Assembly: GCF_042242105.1 (NCBI RefSeq)
Contig: NC_092012.1
Coordinates: 13,555,470 to 13,619,469 of the forward strand
Direction of reading: 5' to 3'
DNA: 64,000 bases
Origin: Pempheris klunzingeri
Lineage: Eukaryota; Chordata; Actinopteri; Acropomatiformes; Pempheridae
Below the pieces are notes generated by a model that was given only the letters and a program-made list of their open reading frames with translations, had not been told where the DNA came from and ran no database searches. This document shows positions 63,701 through 64,000 of this stretch, in pieces. The translations under genes were made by a program, and so were the position numbers. How positions within the stretch are numbered: position 1 is the first letter of the stretch; each line of letters starts with the position of its first letter.

Positions 63701-64000
63701 TGCCTGTGTTCTCTCTACACATCCGTACTGAGAGTTATGTAGGTGGTAGCACAAATGCCTCAATGAATGTTTCTTTTTTTCTTCTTTGCCCGATTTCATC
63801 CTACAGAGGTAATTGGGTGCATTCTTGTTGAAATATAAACCAGGTGCACTATGTTCTCTGCACAAGCATTGCTTATATTTTCAGGGCATTTCCCAAGATC
63901 AGCAAGCCCGGATGTTCAATTCATGATAATGTGCTGCGCTAGTATATTGAAAACATGTAATATAGAGTATGAGAATGATTTGATCCAGGGCAAGTCTTGT

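Larger units (their letters stand above)
49814..64000. other. 14 kb without a recognisable coding exon
   Basis: If the exon at 49756 is real this is its first intron. The stretch holds an AGC repeat at its start, purine-rich low-complexity sequence (53240-53345), a TG run (56724-56746), a possible repeat at 55700-56110, a truncated Tc1 element (59449-60245) and an RTE-like fragment (60680-60735). Nothing else could be supported. Confidence 0.5.

Overview
The window is vertebrate nuclear DNA, almost certainly from a ray-finned (teleost) fish. Split genes with consensus GT-AG introns, an AT-rich background, many microsatellites and interspersed repeats typical of fish (Tc1-like transposons, an RTE/Expander-like tail with ATGG repeats, hAT-like and other non-autonomous elements) all point that way. 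There is no bacterial-style operon, CRISPR array or rRNA/tRNA gene that I can see. Most apparent ORFs are intronic or intergenic noise.

Five genes can be reconstructed exon by exon or in part. (1) 14016-23690 (+): the 3' half of syt7 (synaptotagmin-7), six exons covering the end of the linker, both C2 domains and the C-terminus; the membrane-anchor exons are not visible and probably lie before base 1. (2) 31098-34519 (-): sdhaf2, complete, 4 exons, 163 aa. (3) 35340-39445 (+): cpsf7, complete, 8 exons, 443 aa, divergent from sdhaf2 across about 0.8 kb. (4) 40924-41465 (-): polr2l (RPB10/RPABC5), complete, 2 coding exons, 67 aa, tail to tail with cpsf7. (5) 45747-46037 (-): a 96-aa alanine/proline-rich, tail-anchored protein best read as cend1. 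A CpG-rich possible first exon (49756-49813, +) and an isolated coding-like exon (43020-43172, -) belong to genes I cannot name.

Layout: 1-14 kb is upstream syt7 intron or flank with a LINE remnant and short repeats; 14-24 kb is syt7, with a 1.6-kb Tc1-like transposon in one intron; 24-31 kb is syt7 3' flank with a roughly 0.86-kb non-autonomous element and hAT-like remnants; 31-41.5 kb is the compact housekeeping cluster; 41.5-49 kb is the polr2l and cend1 region; 49.8-64 kb has no recognisable coding exon and carries a truncated Tc1 element.

The order and orientation syt7(+), sdhaf2(-), cpsf7(+) match the human 11q12 block read in reverse, but LRRC10B and PPP1R32 (SAXO4) are not visible between them. 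polr2l and cend1 correspond to human 11p15.5, so the window joins two blocks that are far apart on human chromosome 11. The products serve unrelated processes: Ca2+-triggered exocytosis, complex II assembly, mRNA 3'-end processing, RNA polymerase core assembly and neuronal differentiation. I found no new multi-gene system. The most useful leads are the unidentified exon at 43.0-43.2 kb, the first-exon candidate at 49.8 kb, the cpsf7 leader and several datable transposon insertions.
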